Assembly (NCBI GenBank): GCA_023213315.1
Contig: JAKCPI010005528.1
Location: forward strand, 1 to 64,000
Direction: 5' to 3'
DNA: 64,000 bases
Source: Euborellia annulipes
Lineage: Eukaryota; Arthropoda; Insecta; Dermaptera; Anisolabididae
Positions within the stretch are counted from its first letter, which is position 1, and the number at the start of each line of letters is the position of its first letter. The position numbers were made by a program, and so were the translations under genes. Of the stretch, positions 11,101-20,000 are shown piece after piece. The notes below the pieces were generated by a model. The model worked only from the letters and a program-made list of their open reading frames with translations. It did no database searches and was not told the origin of the DNA.

Positions 11101-13697
11101 ATGTATATGACTTAACTTTAACTTTAATTCGTTACGGAGCAAATCCTAATGTTAGTGTTTCGAATTTGGATAATCCACGTCTTGGTTGTCCGCCTCAACT
11201 TTCGTTTTTTCCAAAAAAATGGGCGCATCGGGTGCTTTTCCACTATGTATACTTGCTTTCTCGGAAAGAACATTTACTTCAGGTATGCATAGAATATTAT
11301 ACTACTTGGCATATAAGTACAATAATAGAAAGGGCTTGGGCACAGAGGTATAAATCTCATAAGGGTATATATATATAAATACCATAAATTAATTCTCATA
11401 TAAGATTAAGTTTTAAATTATTGAGTTTTATTATTTTTTTCGCTACTCTCAAGCAAAGAATTTTTTTCTAAATTATATTGGCTTCCATTTTAGGATAATA
11501 GTCCGGGTCTAAATGGCCTCAAGACGCTGAAAACCCAAGAAAAAAAGATAGCAAAATATCTTTTTATCCGTTTTCTGTTCCATTCCATTCCTTGACATTT
11601 TAGTAGCATTAAGGGAATAAATTAAAAGAAGCTTCAATAAAAATATTAATATTGAAATTTTTGCGAATAACTTTCAGAGCTCTCTTTTTAACATCCAAAG
11701 AATAATCGGGGTAATTTACTCACTCGTACATGGCAAATAAACAGTTTAGTTGGAAGAAATATATTCATGCAAGTTGAAAATTATTAAATTTAATCTCACA
11801 GAGTAGCTAAGTTACGATTCTCGTTTTTTGAATGTGACCCAAATAAAATCCAGAGGGAATGTAAGAAACCGTAAAGGGAGCGTACAAGTATTACGTAACG
11901 CAATTTGAGGGGGGGGGTCTCTTAAAACGTTACCATGCGTTACAAGGGGTTAAGGGGGGGTTGAATAACGCCTTACGTAACTGGTATTTTAGTGACTTTC
12001 CGATACTTTGCGCAACATAATTGGTAATTGTGACTTTTAGATAAAAATGGCCACTTGAGCGTTACGTAACGTCTAAGGGGGGGGGGGGGGGGGGGTCCAG
12101 AAAAATGTTACGGCGAGTTACATGGGGGGAAGGGAGGGCCAAAAATCTTCAAAAATTGCGTTACGTAATACTTATAGGCTCCCAAATTAATAATTAAGTA
12201 TAAATCAAATTCTTTAAAGCGACCTATTTTGCTTTATCAGAACTTCTTCGACATATATATATATATAATTTCATAATAATTTAATTTAATAATAATAATT
12301 TATCCAATCGCACTTTTGGAGAACTAGTTTGTCCTAAAAAACAAGTTTGGCCTGCTACATATATATAAAATAAAATAATAATAACAATACACACATGCAA
12401 AAACGTGAGATTGGCATGAGTGAGGGCCCATTTTTATTATTTATTAAATTTAAGCATTCTTGCAATTTCTTTATTTGTAACGTATTATTTTTAAGCTAGT
12501 TTCTTTGTCTTTGGGTGAGGTGAGGTCCACACTTTCCCTGGATTCCTTCTGAATGCTCCCACTATTCCCAGATTCATTTTTATTCTTGATTTGTGTGTTC
12601 AAAAAAAAAAAAAAAAACTCTTCCCTTTAAAAAGAAACTGGAGAATTTTCATTATTTAATTTAAATTCTAAAATTCTTGGTCTGATTTGGAATCGAGAAA
12701 ACTTTTCTCTCTTTCTTTGAGGTGAGGTAGAAATCGCGCTTCATTCTCTGAGCCGTAGGTAACCTTTGTCAAATAAAATACTTGCTTGCTAATATTCATA
12801 TCAATTTAAGGCCCTTCAGGAGGTAAGCTGTTCGCATGTTTTTGTCGATAAGATGGCGTTAAAGGTCTTAAAAATTTAGCCAAAAAGCCCAATTATTACG
12901 AAAATTTGTCAACAGATGGCAGGATGGTAGGGCTATATTTATCTGATAATGCCGGCTGTTATACAACCTGCCATCTTTTGCAAGAGTGCTGAACTATTTG
13001 GCCGTTAATTTTTTAATAAGAAATTTATTTTTTACTTTATCACCATTTCATTTAATTATTATAGATTGGATATTAATGATTTTTACCTTTTTAGATTTTA
13101 AAAAAATTACAATTTTCATAAGTTTTTTTTTTTTTTTTGCTTTTTATAAAAATATAAGAAAAATATTTTTTAATTAATCGTAATTTAAAAAAAAAGCATT
13201 CTTTTATCACGAATTTAAATCATTAAAAAAAAATGCCTCAGTAGTTTCGAATTAAAGATTTAATGTGCCCTCCTGAAGTCCCTTAAATCAAAATTTTAAA
13301 AAATTCATATTTCTTTTAAGAAGCTCGATATTTGACTTTCTATTAATAAATAAAATTTGTATAATATAAACAAGATGTTAATTAACTTTTGTCTAAATAA
13401 TAATAAAAATTTCAGGACCCAGAGCAACGTTTTTCAAGATTAATCTGGCTCTATTATCTAAGTATGGACCATGCAGAGTTATATTCCTGTCTTCATGTGT
13501 TAGTGACACAGTTATCCGGTTTGCGGAGTCCTCTCCTATGCAATTTGATCCGTGATCTGCATTCCCGGCCAAGGACGCTCAAGCAAATTTGTCGTGTCGC
13601 AATTCATGACGCTCTTCAACGTCGACCAGGACTTTTTATTAATAAGCTTCAGCTCCCGGCTCCACTCAAAGAATATATACTCAATTTTACTCCTTGA
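2185..13697 (+). CDS. Ankyrin-repeat protein with C-terminal SOCS box (ASB-like), 8 exons
   Basis: Coding exons: 2185-2361, 3352-3512, 3794-3983, 5946-6166, 8080-8347, 9571-10084, 11083-11282 and 13416-13697. They total 2013 nt (670 residues). All introns are GT-AG and the phases match throughout. Residues from about 60 to 577 carry degenerate ankyrin repeats: PLHIACLKG, LLLKHGARVD, PLLHIACERA, TPLHGLI, LCKHGANPN, TPLHVLC, LLQHGLDPN and LIRYGANPN. The last exon holds a SOCS box at about residues 627-665. It has a BC-box-like stretch (LKQICRVAIHDAL) and a Cul5-box-like LPAPLKEYIL. In known ankyrin-SOCS proteins this box recruits elongin B/C and Cullin-5, and the repeats bind the ubiquitylation substrate. 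The start is the first ATG after an in-frame TGA. The ATG context and a possible upstream non-coding exon are unverified. AATAAA signals follow at about 13711-13722. The introns contain SINEs and hammerhead-bearing foldbacks. I cannot assign the exact orthologue. Confidence 0.9.
2634..3010 (+). mobile_element. SINE family C (tRNA-headed), full-length copy in ankyrin intron 1
   Basis: A tRNA-like head with A-box-like GGTGTAGCGGGCTAGG near 2642 and B-box-like GTGTTCAAATCC near 2690 is followed by a GC-richer body containing the palindromic ATCGGCTACACGCCGAT near 2890. The body ends near CTAGTTCACTAG at about 2996. The same sequence is found in reverse at 63072-63925, interrupted there by another transposon. 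This shows it is a dispersed element and not a gene. Confidence 0.75.
4119..4315. mobile_element. Foldback element in ankyrin intron 3
   Basis: Arms at 4125-4175 (CGTCGGCCAAAAATTAAATAA onward) and 4250-4315 are near-perfect inverted copies ending in a GATCGAAATATTT motif on each side. The internal loop is about 80 nt. The architecture resembles the ribozyme foldbacks elsewhere in the window, but only a GAAATATT remnant of the core remains. Confidence 0.6.
4850..4940. repeat. Small inverted repeat with A/T homopolymers
   Basis: GAAGCTTCGGAGC at about 4842 and GGTCCGAAGCTTCAAA at about 4898 form an inverted pair around a run of about 21 A residues. A run of 17 T residues follows. No coding potential. 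Confidence 0.5.
5220..5600. mobile_element. Foldback with decayed hammerheads, carrying a SINE-B inside
   Basis: Outer arms at about 5218-5275 and 5527-5597 share TTGGATATAG and AAATTAAATAAAAAACTTTTATTTAATTAA in inverted orientation. The right arm has a plus-strand hammerhead remnant at 5488-5526: stem II GGTCG/CGACC, GAAAC, then GTC. The CUGANGA box has decayed to a TTATGA-like sequence. The left arm has the matching minus-strand remnant near 5455-5490. SINE-B (about 5278-5445) sits between the arms. Confidence 0.65.
5278..5445 (+). mobile_element. SINE family B copy
   Basis: The head CCTGTAACCCGTGGCTGAGAG and a B-box-like GGTTCCCTTCC are followed by a body containing AAATCATTTGAAAT and a tail ending AAAGACCTTAAAA. 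Two further copies are at 47010-47185 and 56950-57092, which makes a tRNA-related SINE the best reading. Confidence 0.7.
6370..6820 (-). mobile_element. Probable 3' fragment of a non-LTR retroelement
   Basis: Read on the minus strand, the segment ends in a T-rich (TTTA)n-like tail preceded by GGACCTGGCCACCGAGG. That resembles the 3' end of LINE-type elements with simple-repeat tails. No reverse transcriptase domain can be read. Alternatively it is an unclassified intronic repeat. Confidence 0.3.
6833..7690. mobile_element. Foldback element of the 46.2-kb family, with hammerhead arms
   Basis: The left arm (about 6833-6975, minus) and right arm (about 7550-7680, plus) are inverted copies. Both contain GTTGTTGTATTACAATTATTA, the hammerhead core and a segment TATTCGATAGA. 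A homologous single arm lies at 46205-46430. The right-arm core has decayed (CAGACGA and GAAACCTC). Between the arms is a further minus-strand remnant at about 7488-7520 with CTGATGA but TAAAC in place of GAAAC. Confidence 0.7.
6866..6914 (-). ncRNA. Candidate minimal hammerhead ribozyme
   Basis: On the minus strand: stem I AGAA/UUCU (4 bp), CUGAUGA, a weak stem II of about 2-5 bp (GG...CC with U-rich extension), GAAAC, then GUC as the presumed cleavage triplet. All invariant core bases are present. The weak stem II lowers confidence in activity. Confidence 0.5.
8587..8627 (+). ncRNA. Candidate minimal hammerhead ribozyme, sense in ankyrin intron 5
   Basis: Stem I UAC/GUA (3 bp), CUGAAGA (the seventh core base is known to be variable), stem II GGCCAC/GUGGCC (6 bp) with a 7-nt loop, GAAAC, then GUU. 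Stem III is only the self-complementary ACGU, as in dimer-forming Penelope-type hammerheads. The nearly identical copy at 14783-14823 shows it is a repeat family. Confidence 0.65.
8790..9130. mobile_element. Foldback with a pair of hammerhead-like cores
   Basis: The arms at about 8795-8880 and 9040-9125 are inverted copies. Each carries CCTGATGATGGTTCTTT followed by ATGACC and GAAACTGTT (minus at about 8817-8856, plus at about 9056-9095). The extra U in AACUGUU replaces the usual ACGU, and stem I is not conserved, so activity is doubtful. The spacer of about 160 bp is AT-rich with a (TA)n run. Confidence 0.65.
9147..9416. mobile_element. Foldback flanked by TTGTAGTAAGCAATAAAG arms
   Basis: The inverted arms (TAAGCAATAAAGAAAAGAGC and GCAATCGCTCTTTTC) enclose an intact plus-strand hammerhead at 9264-9303. 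A half copy on the minus strand near 9209-9233 (GGTCAGATTTG side with GAAACGTTGG) lacks the CUGANGA box. Confidence 0.65.
9264..9303 (+). ncRNA. Candidate minimal hammerhead ribozyme, sense in ankyrin intron 5
   Basis: Stem I AGUC/GGCU (4 bp with one G-U), CUGAGGA, stem II GGUC/GACC (4 bp), GAAAC, then GUC. It lies on the same strand as the candidate at 8587, about 640 nt upstream in the same intron. Confidence 0.6.
10592..10810 (+). mobile_element. SINE family A, full-length copy in ankyrin intron 6
   Basis: tRNA-like head: TTGGTGTAATTGGTAGCG (A box) and GCGGGTTCGGACCCC (B box). The body contains AACGGTTATCGTATAAAG and GAGTTGCCGAAAAGACTG. A reverse full copy lies at 61318-61530 and body-only fragments at 39151-39262 and 39592-39730. 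It is headed by a tRNA-like promoter, but the body rules out a functional tRNA gene. Confidence 0.8.
11877..12186. mobile_element. Inverted-repeat element with TTACGTAACGC termini
   Basis: The ends GGAGCGTACAAGTATTACG and CGTAATACTTATAGGCTCCC form imperfect terminal inverted repeats of about 30 bp. Inside are further ACGTTACGTAACGT palindromes and long G runs (at about 11911 and 12080-12096). There is no transposase. Non-autonomous DNA element. Confidence 0.7.
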
Positions 13698-14690
13698 AAA
13701 TTCAATAACTAAATAAATCAATAAAAAAAAATGTGTACAAAAATTAAAAAAAAAAATAATTAAAATTCTTGTTCTATATTATATATTTATATATACATAA
13801 AATATATAAATATATTATAAAAAAAAAAAATAATAAAATAAATCTATCAGTTTAAAATTAATTCTCTTCATTTAAATTCAGATAGACTCAGACTTGCGCT
13901 GATCCTCTTCCCTTTAATGAACTGAAGCTTAAAGCAAATAAAAAAGGATCAAAATGCCTTTATTATTAATTTTTAAAAAGATTTACGCAACTCTGAGTCG
14001 TCTGATTTAATAAAAATATTAAAAAAAAAGTCTATAAATGGAGAAGGCATGACCCTTATCAAATAGATTCTAATGAAATTTTGTCTATAGAAAAAAAATA
14101 AGATCGATTATTGATGTGCAATTTTCTATAATTGTTTTATACCTTTTTTTGCTCTGTTTGAATATTCGTCAATGTTGTTAATAGGACCAGGAAAGACCAA
14201 CAAAAATGCGGGCAATAAAAAAAAATAAATCGTTCCAACAGCTCAAGTGAATCCGGCAAAAAAATAAAGCCCAAATTTCATAATTTGTCTCCATCAACTA
14301 ATTATTTGCTAACAGGCCTTGGGTCATAGCTAGAGTTTCAGCCTCTTGTGCTAGAGGTCAAGAGTTCGCATCCCGTTTCATGCGACAAAAATTTATTTCA
14401 ATTGGATTGGGTACCAATGTGGGATTTGAAGGATTTAAAAGAGCGTTGGACAGCTATATAAAAAATTTTTCGCAAAATCCGGAATGTTTCGGACAACAGT
14501 ATTTGTCCATCTTCAGACAAAAGATAAATATTTTTATTATTATTCATATAATATTTAACTTAGGATCCTTTTTAAAATAACATAATTAAATATTAGATGA
14601 ATAAAAACAATTGTGTATTAAAATCAAAAGATTTACAATTGAAAAAAATTAATAAAAGAATTTGATTATCGGTTTAACAATGATTTATTT
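13698..14690. other. Downstream region of the ankyrin gene, with a tRNA-like SINE head
   Basis: AT-rich 3' flank with polyadenylation signals near 13711-13722. A tRNA-like segment at about 14313-14393 has TAGCTAGAGTTTCAGC as A box and GAGTTCGCATCC as B box. It looks like a SINE head of the family also seen near 59200. A decayed minus-strand hammerhead at about 14479-14521 keeps CUGAAGA and stem II GGAC/GUCC but reads GAAACAUU and has no stem I. Confidence 0.5.
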
Positions 14691-14697
14691 GTAAAAA

Positions 14698-14738
14698 TTC
14701 AACGTTTCGGCCACTCGTTCTGTGGCCTTCTTCAGGTA
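14698..14738 (-). ncRNA. Candidate minimal hammerhead ribozyme (weak stem I)
   Basis: CUGAAGA, stem II GGCCAC...GUGGCC-type 6 bp pairing with a 7-nt loop, GAAAC, GUU. Only one base pair can form in stem I (C-G, then A-A), so it is probably impaired. Confidence 0.45.
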
Positions 14739-14782
14739 AAATTCAGTTAAGTTTACGAAATAACTGGATCTTAACTGAATTG

Positions 14783-14823
14783 TACCTGAAGAAGGCCACA
14801 GAATGAGTGGCCGAAACGTTGTA
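14783..14823 (+). ncRNA. Candidate minimal hammerhead ribozyme
   Basis: Identical in core and stem II to the 8587 copy: stem I UAC/GUA, CUGAAGA, 6-bp stem II with loop AGAAUGA, GAAAC, GUU. Intergenic, plus arm of a foldback. Confidence 0.65.
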
Positions 14824-15112
14824 ATTTTTACAAATCAACAGAAAATAAATTATTTTATTAATGATAACAACTGGGAAAGCCTAAACTCCAAAATAAATAA
14901 GTTGTTCATAATATCACGAATTGTATTAAAAAATATAGGGATTTTTATTTGATTGCCTAGCGTCCTTTCAAATCCTTCAAATATACGAGTTTGCAAATAA
15001 TTTCTAACAAATTTTGCACGCTTGGTGGATTTCTGTCTTAAACAAAATTCCTTGTCATATAAATATTATTTATTATTTATTTATTTATTTATTCGTTTAA
15101 ATATATTCTAGC

Positions 15113-15200
15113 GCAGTGGTTAAACTTTTTGAAGTCGCGGCCCCCTTGGAATTTCCAAATCAATATCTCGAGACCCCCTATTATTTTTTTTTTTAATTCA
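15113..15200. mobile_element. hAT-like terminal fragment
   Basis: CAGTGGTTAAACTTTTTGAAG followed by a GCGGCCCCC stretch matches the CAGTGGTT... ends seen at 40746, 46593 and 58945. The other end is not identified. Confidence 0.4.
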
Positions 15201-15360
15201 GGCAAAAGGATACGAAACCAAATTTTAAATACAATTATATTTTCTAAATTTTATTATTATAATCCAAGTATTTAAACTTATTTAACAATAATAATTTATA
15301 TAATAGAAGGAGAATAAAAAGAGAGACGGCTAATTTTCTTTTCTTTTATTATTCGCTCAG

Positions 15361-15400
15361 TGCTGACGTTTCGGTCCTGTTTAGGACCATCTTCAGAGCT
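15361..15400 (-). ncRNA. Candidate minimal hammerhead ribozyme
   Basis: Stem I GCU/AGC (3 bp), CUGAAGA, perfect stem II GGUCC/GGACC (5 bp) with a 6-nt loop UAAACA, GAAAC, GUC. Flanked by inverted TATTATTCGCTCAG-like arms in a small foldback (about 15330-15460). Confidence 0.65.
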
Positions 15401-15599
15401 ATTAATAAATGAATAATAAAAGAAAATATAATTATCTGCTCTCTTTTTATTTTTCTTCTACTACATCATTTAACCAGCTATATAAAATAAATTATATTGG
15501 CGTTCAATTAAATTTGGGCCTGAGAGGCCGGTCGAAAAAGATATTTTTTTATTTTGATGAACAATAAATCCAGAATATATAAGAACATATCGCTTGTTG

Positions 15600-15775
15600 A
15601 GAATCATAGTGGCGAAAGTCCGAAAATTGAATTTTTGAGTTAAGCCTCCGAAACGTTGTTAAAACGTCTTCTCTTTTGAGTGGCGAAAATTCTGGCCTAT
15701 TCATTTGTTGCCCGGCTATTTAAATGTATATGTTTATAAAACTTTCAAACGAATTTCGGACTTTCGCCACTCAGC
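15600..15775. mobile_element. Inverted-repeat element with CGAAAGTCCGAAAATT ends
   Basis: GTGGCGAAAGTCCGAAAATT at about 15610 and its inverted copy at about 15750-15770 bound a 130-bp interior. The interior contains CCGAAACGTTG without a CUGANGA box, so only a ribozyme half survives. Confidence 0.55.
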
Positions 15776-16065
15776 ATTCTCAGCAGCCGATATGAGCGAT
15801 ATACACACTCAGAGTAAAAACACTCGGATAGCAAATAGTAGATTCAGAAATGCAAAATTTCTTTCAAATCAAATTGACAACGCTCATGCCTTCTAATTAT
15901 CAGTCTCTTAAACAAAATAAAAAAGGGTATTTTTTGAGTTTTCAAAAAAAAAATGTGAAAAATGATCCCAATTAAATCAGAATTGAAACATATTTGTGAA
16001 TAACCACTATTTATTATTTCTTTTAAAAAGATGTCTAAATAATGTTGATTTGTATTTGTATAATG

Positions 16066-16275
16066 CAGAGTAAGGTTTTCCAAGACTAATTTGGCTCTAT
16101 TATATATCGTATATATATTTATATATATGTACAGAATTTAAAAAAAAATTAAAATTATATATTTACATATATTATATAATATATTATAAATATATATATA
16201 TAATATATATAAATAATATATTATAAAAAATAAATCTTTGTCAGTTTTAAATTAATACTATTTATTAAATGCCTT
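16066..16275 (+). pseudogene. Decayed duplicate of the ankyrin gene's last exon and 3' UTR
   Basis: Positions 16066-16103 match 13420-13457 (start of the SOCS-box exon) at 33 of 38 bases. What follows matches the AT-rich 3' UTR, including an ATAAATCT..TCAGTTT.AAATTAAT motif at 13839 and 16228. About 230 bp of the SOCS-box coding part is missing, so it cannot make the domain. It lies 2.6 kb downstream in the same orientation, so it is probably a local tandem duplication with an internal deletion. Confidence 0.7.
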
Positions 16276-17041
16276 ATTTAAATATACCAGATTATATATA
16301 ATTTTTCAATTACAAGGATAATTGAGTTTTTGAAATAAAATCGTATAAATGTGGGATTTTTCCTCTTTTTTTTTTTTCTTAATTATCTTAATTTTAATCT
16401 ACTACTCTTTTGATATGGCATACTAATAACTTACAAAATGTTCGTTATACTTATAAAATAATTTCAGCTACTGAGTTAAAATGGCCAATTACTCAAGTAT
16501 ATTTACTTTTTTTTTTTTTTTTATCTTCTCTAAAAGAGCAACACAAATCTAGCTATTAGGAAGTAACACTTGGTCTTTAATTTCATCCTCCACTCCCAAA
16601 GGAGGATAAATATCTAAATACTATATAAATAAATATTGCGATATATATATATATAATAATATAAGGTTTAAAGGAAAACAATTTGAATTGACTGCGATTA
16701 TTGAATTGCTTTCAATTAATGAGACATTTTTAGAAATTTGTAGGAATTTAAGGGTTTTTTTTTTTTATTATACCCTAAAAAACAGTCTTAGTTGTCTATA
16801 TTTGAAAGTAGAATTCTCCAAGCAATTCTTATTGTTTTCCTTATCAATTTATATATTCATTTATATATATATAATATATATATTTTTTTTCTACTTTAAT
16901 TGACTTATTTTAGACTGCTCTAATGAATTATGATCAAAATAATTTCTTATCAAAAGCTTCATTTTTCATGAGAGACCCCCGGGTAATATATATATATAGG
17001 GGTTTATTTTGATGAGTTATATATAATATAAAATATTAAAA

Positions 17042-20000
17042 TTATTTGATTGAAACTTCTGGAAGATTAGCCAATAATTCCAGACCGTGAGTTTTACTAT
17101 TAATATTTGAATCAGAATCAGAATGAGATTTTACATGAGCATTTAAATTTGCCTTACGCGCATATGATTTCGGGCATGCATCGCATTTATATTTTTTAAA
17201 ACCAAAATGAGATCTTACGTGAGTTAAATAATTACCAACTGTGGTAAAATTTTTTGTACATATTTCACAATCATACGGTTTTTCACCAGAGTGAAGCCTC
17301 ATATGATTTTTTAATTCAACTTTTTGTCTAAACGCCCTTTGACAATATTCACAAGAAAATGGCTTAATACCACTATGTATTTTTAAATGAGTGACTAAAT
17401 TACTTTTTTGAGTGAAAAGTTTTTGGCAAATTTCACATTTGTATGGCTTTTCCCCAGAATGAATTCTTTGGTGATTTTTTAATCCGCTACTGTTATGAAA
17501 AGCTTTATTGCATATAGTGCATTTAAATGATCTATGATAACCTTTATAAACTTTGTGGGTTTTGGATTCGGCATTAATTCCATCATTAAGAAGAGCATCT
17601 TTTGTTACAGATTCGGTTAAAGAGGGTTCAGTCATTTCGTGTTCATTTTCTCTATTTGATGGCTCATGTTTCTCTTCTTGTTCTTGTTCATCATCTTCAT
17701 CCTCTTCCAAGGTGGGTTGTACTAATTCTAAAGGATCACAAATACTCAGTCCCAGGATATTATCACCACTTTCATTGGCATCGTCAAAGTCTTCTTCATC
17801 ACTAAAAGAATCATTGGAGTCTTCGCTATCCTCTTCATCATCATCTTCATCTTCGTCGAGAGGTTCAGGAGGTAAAATTTCTTTTTTTTCAGGCTTAAAT
17901 GAGTATATACTTAATATTTGGGGAACCGTCTCGTGATTACTAGTTATAACGAGATCCTAAAATGAACACTTGAATTATTATATATCAAAGAAGTATTTAT
18001 AAAATTAAGTTCTTATTTATTAAATTTGTTTTTCTTTCATTTAGATTTTATTTTTCTTCAGTATTGCACATAAACATAAAATAAGCAAACGAATTGAGTA
18101 GGAAAAATTGTGAAGTCATTAAGCATCCTTACATTTTTTTAAATATTCATAATTCGGGATTCAAAGATTAAAGAATTTCATATGACATAAAACGACGACT
18201 GATTTTCATTTCCATGTATCCAATATTATCATTTTTGTGATTTGTTGTTGTTGTTGTTATTACAAAAATCCTTTAAATTTATTCGCCTTGTTATCATTAC
18301 AAGAATATAAAATTTATATGCTTTATGAGATATGAGATTTTTACATTTTATGAAAATTTCGCCTGAGAAGGGCGATAAACTCGGGCTGCATCAAGATGAT
18401 CAAAGCTTTGCAACGTCACTGCTTTAGTGGGGCGCATTAATGTTATTTTTTTCAATAAGTAATGTGGATGGGTGGCCCAAGTGGGGAGGAGGGTGGGGCA
18501 AAGCTCAATTAGATGCACCCTTTTAACCCTTTTATTTTTCTTTTTTGGCTTTGAGCAGGCCCAGGGGGGGGTTTGGGGGTTGTGGGGTCGGGGGGGGGGG
18601 CACAGCGGGCGCCCTTTTTTCATCCCCACCTAAATAAGCCACTAGGAGGGACTGGAATAGCTCTGTCCAAATAATTTGATAGCCTCTCCCGAAAAAGTTT
18701 CATTTTTGTGGAATCGTTGTAATAGTTTTAACAAAAAACCAGTATTTACTTTTGGGTCTTGTAATTGAACTCTCATCTAATTACTTTTTTATTTGGAAAA
18801 GAGCCCTGCGCTTTACAGTCCAAAAGGATTTAAGATTTGGGCTAAAAGAAATAATCTAACTCTTTTTCTTCATTTTCGGCTTGGAAGGAATTTGAGTGCT
18901 AAAATAGTTAAGATTTTATAACAAAATTCCCTCAAATTGGACGAATTAAAGAGGTTTGGGTGATGAGAAAGGTAAGGTCTTCTCGTTAACCTGAAGGTCC
19001 ATCGGCGAGTCAGATAAGAGGTTTGATTAACAGCCTCTATTGATATATGTCTGACGCTCAGAGGAATGCAACGATGTGGAGTACAATTAGTTATTTTCTA
19101 AAAGAGGGGGAATTTTATTACGTAAAAAGAGACGAAATAATGAATAATTTCAAAAAATAATGAAAATAAAACAGGATCTCCGTTTCCATCCAGTATATTA
19201 AAATTGAAATATATATACATAGGTGGGCCGGGGGGGGGGGGGGGGGGTATATATATATTCAATAAAACCCCTAAATGACCTCAGCAGGCGAAAGGTGCAA
19301 ATAAAAACAAATATTATTAAATAATGACAAAACTTTTGATATAATTTATATCAATTCTGGAAGTTAAAAAATTAATTATAACTACTTAAGTTCGTACAAG
19401 AGAAAAGACACCTTAAACCAAGATCTCGATGTCTCTTTGGTCAGATAGTCAGAAAGAAGTCGTTTTGAAATGGGAAGAATCCAAAGTTCTTAATGCATAT
19501 CTCCGATCCATCAGATGCCTTAATTTCAAATTGAAGAAAAAAAAAATGTGATATTTATTTTGAATAATTAAAAAAGAGAATGCTTCAATTCATTTCACAA
19601 TAAGTATTTGTGCGAAATTTGTGATTTTAAGAACAACATAACAATAAAATGATTGAGGGCGTCAAATAATGATAAATGACGCGATTCTTAAAGAATGAAT
19701 ATAAAAATTAAAGTTTATTATGCATTGGATAACAAAGCTAGTGAAACTAGATTAGTATTTTTAAATTGGAGTCATTCAAATGGTGCATTTATATACAGCC
19801 TCTCCCCCCCCCCCTCCAGAGGCACAGGGAGGGGGATTATCAATATTTTGGTTGGCATTATGGGGGATCGTTCGAGGGTTTTATAGTTAATTTTAAACAA
19901 ATGCAAATATTTTTGATAATGAAATAGGCCTTAAAGCCGCGCTCTAGAGGCTTTTTTCTTTCTCCTGGGAAGCGTCTTAATCCCCCAAAATCGACCCTAG

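Larger units (their letters stand above)
14690..14835. mobile_element. Foldback with two hammerhead cores
   Basis: A short palindromic element. The minus core is at 14698-14738, the plus core at 14783-14823, and a spacer of about 45 bp holds inverted TTCAGTTAAG/CTTAACTGAA. The outer ends are TTTGTAAAAATT and its complement. Each arm matches the solo core at 8587. Confidence 0.75.

Noticed and set aside
17710..17710. Translation start of the zinc-finger protein at 17710
   Set aside because: The codon is TTG inside an open acidic stretch; the frame continues upstream to the acceptor at 17957 and joins the ZAD exons.
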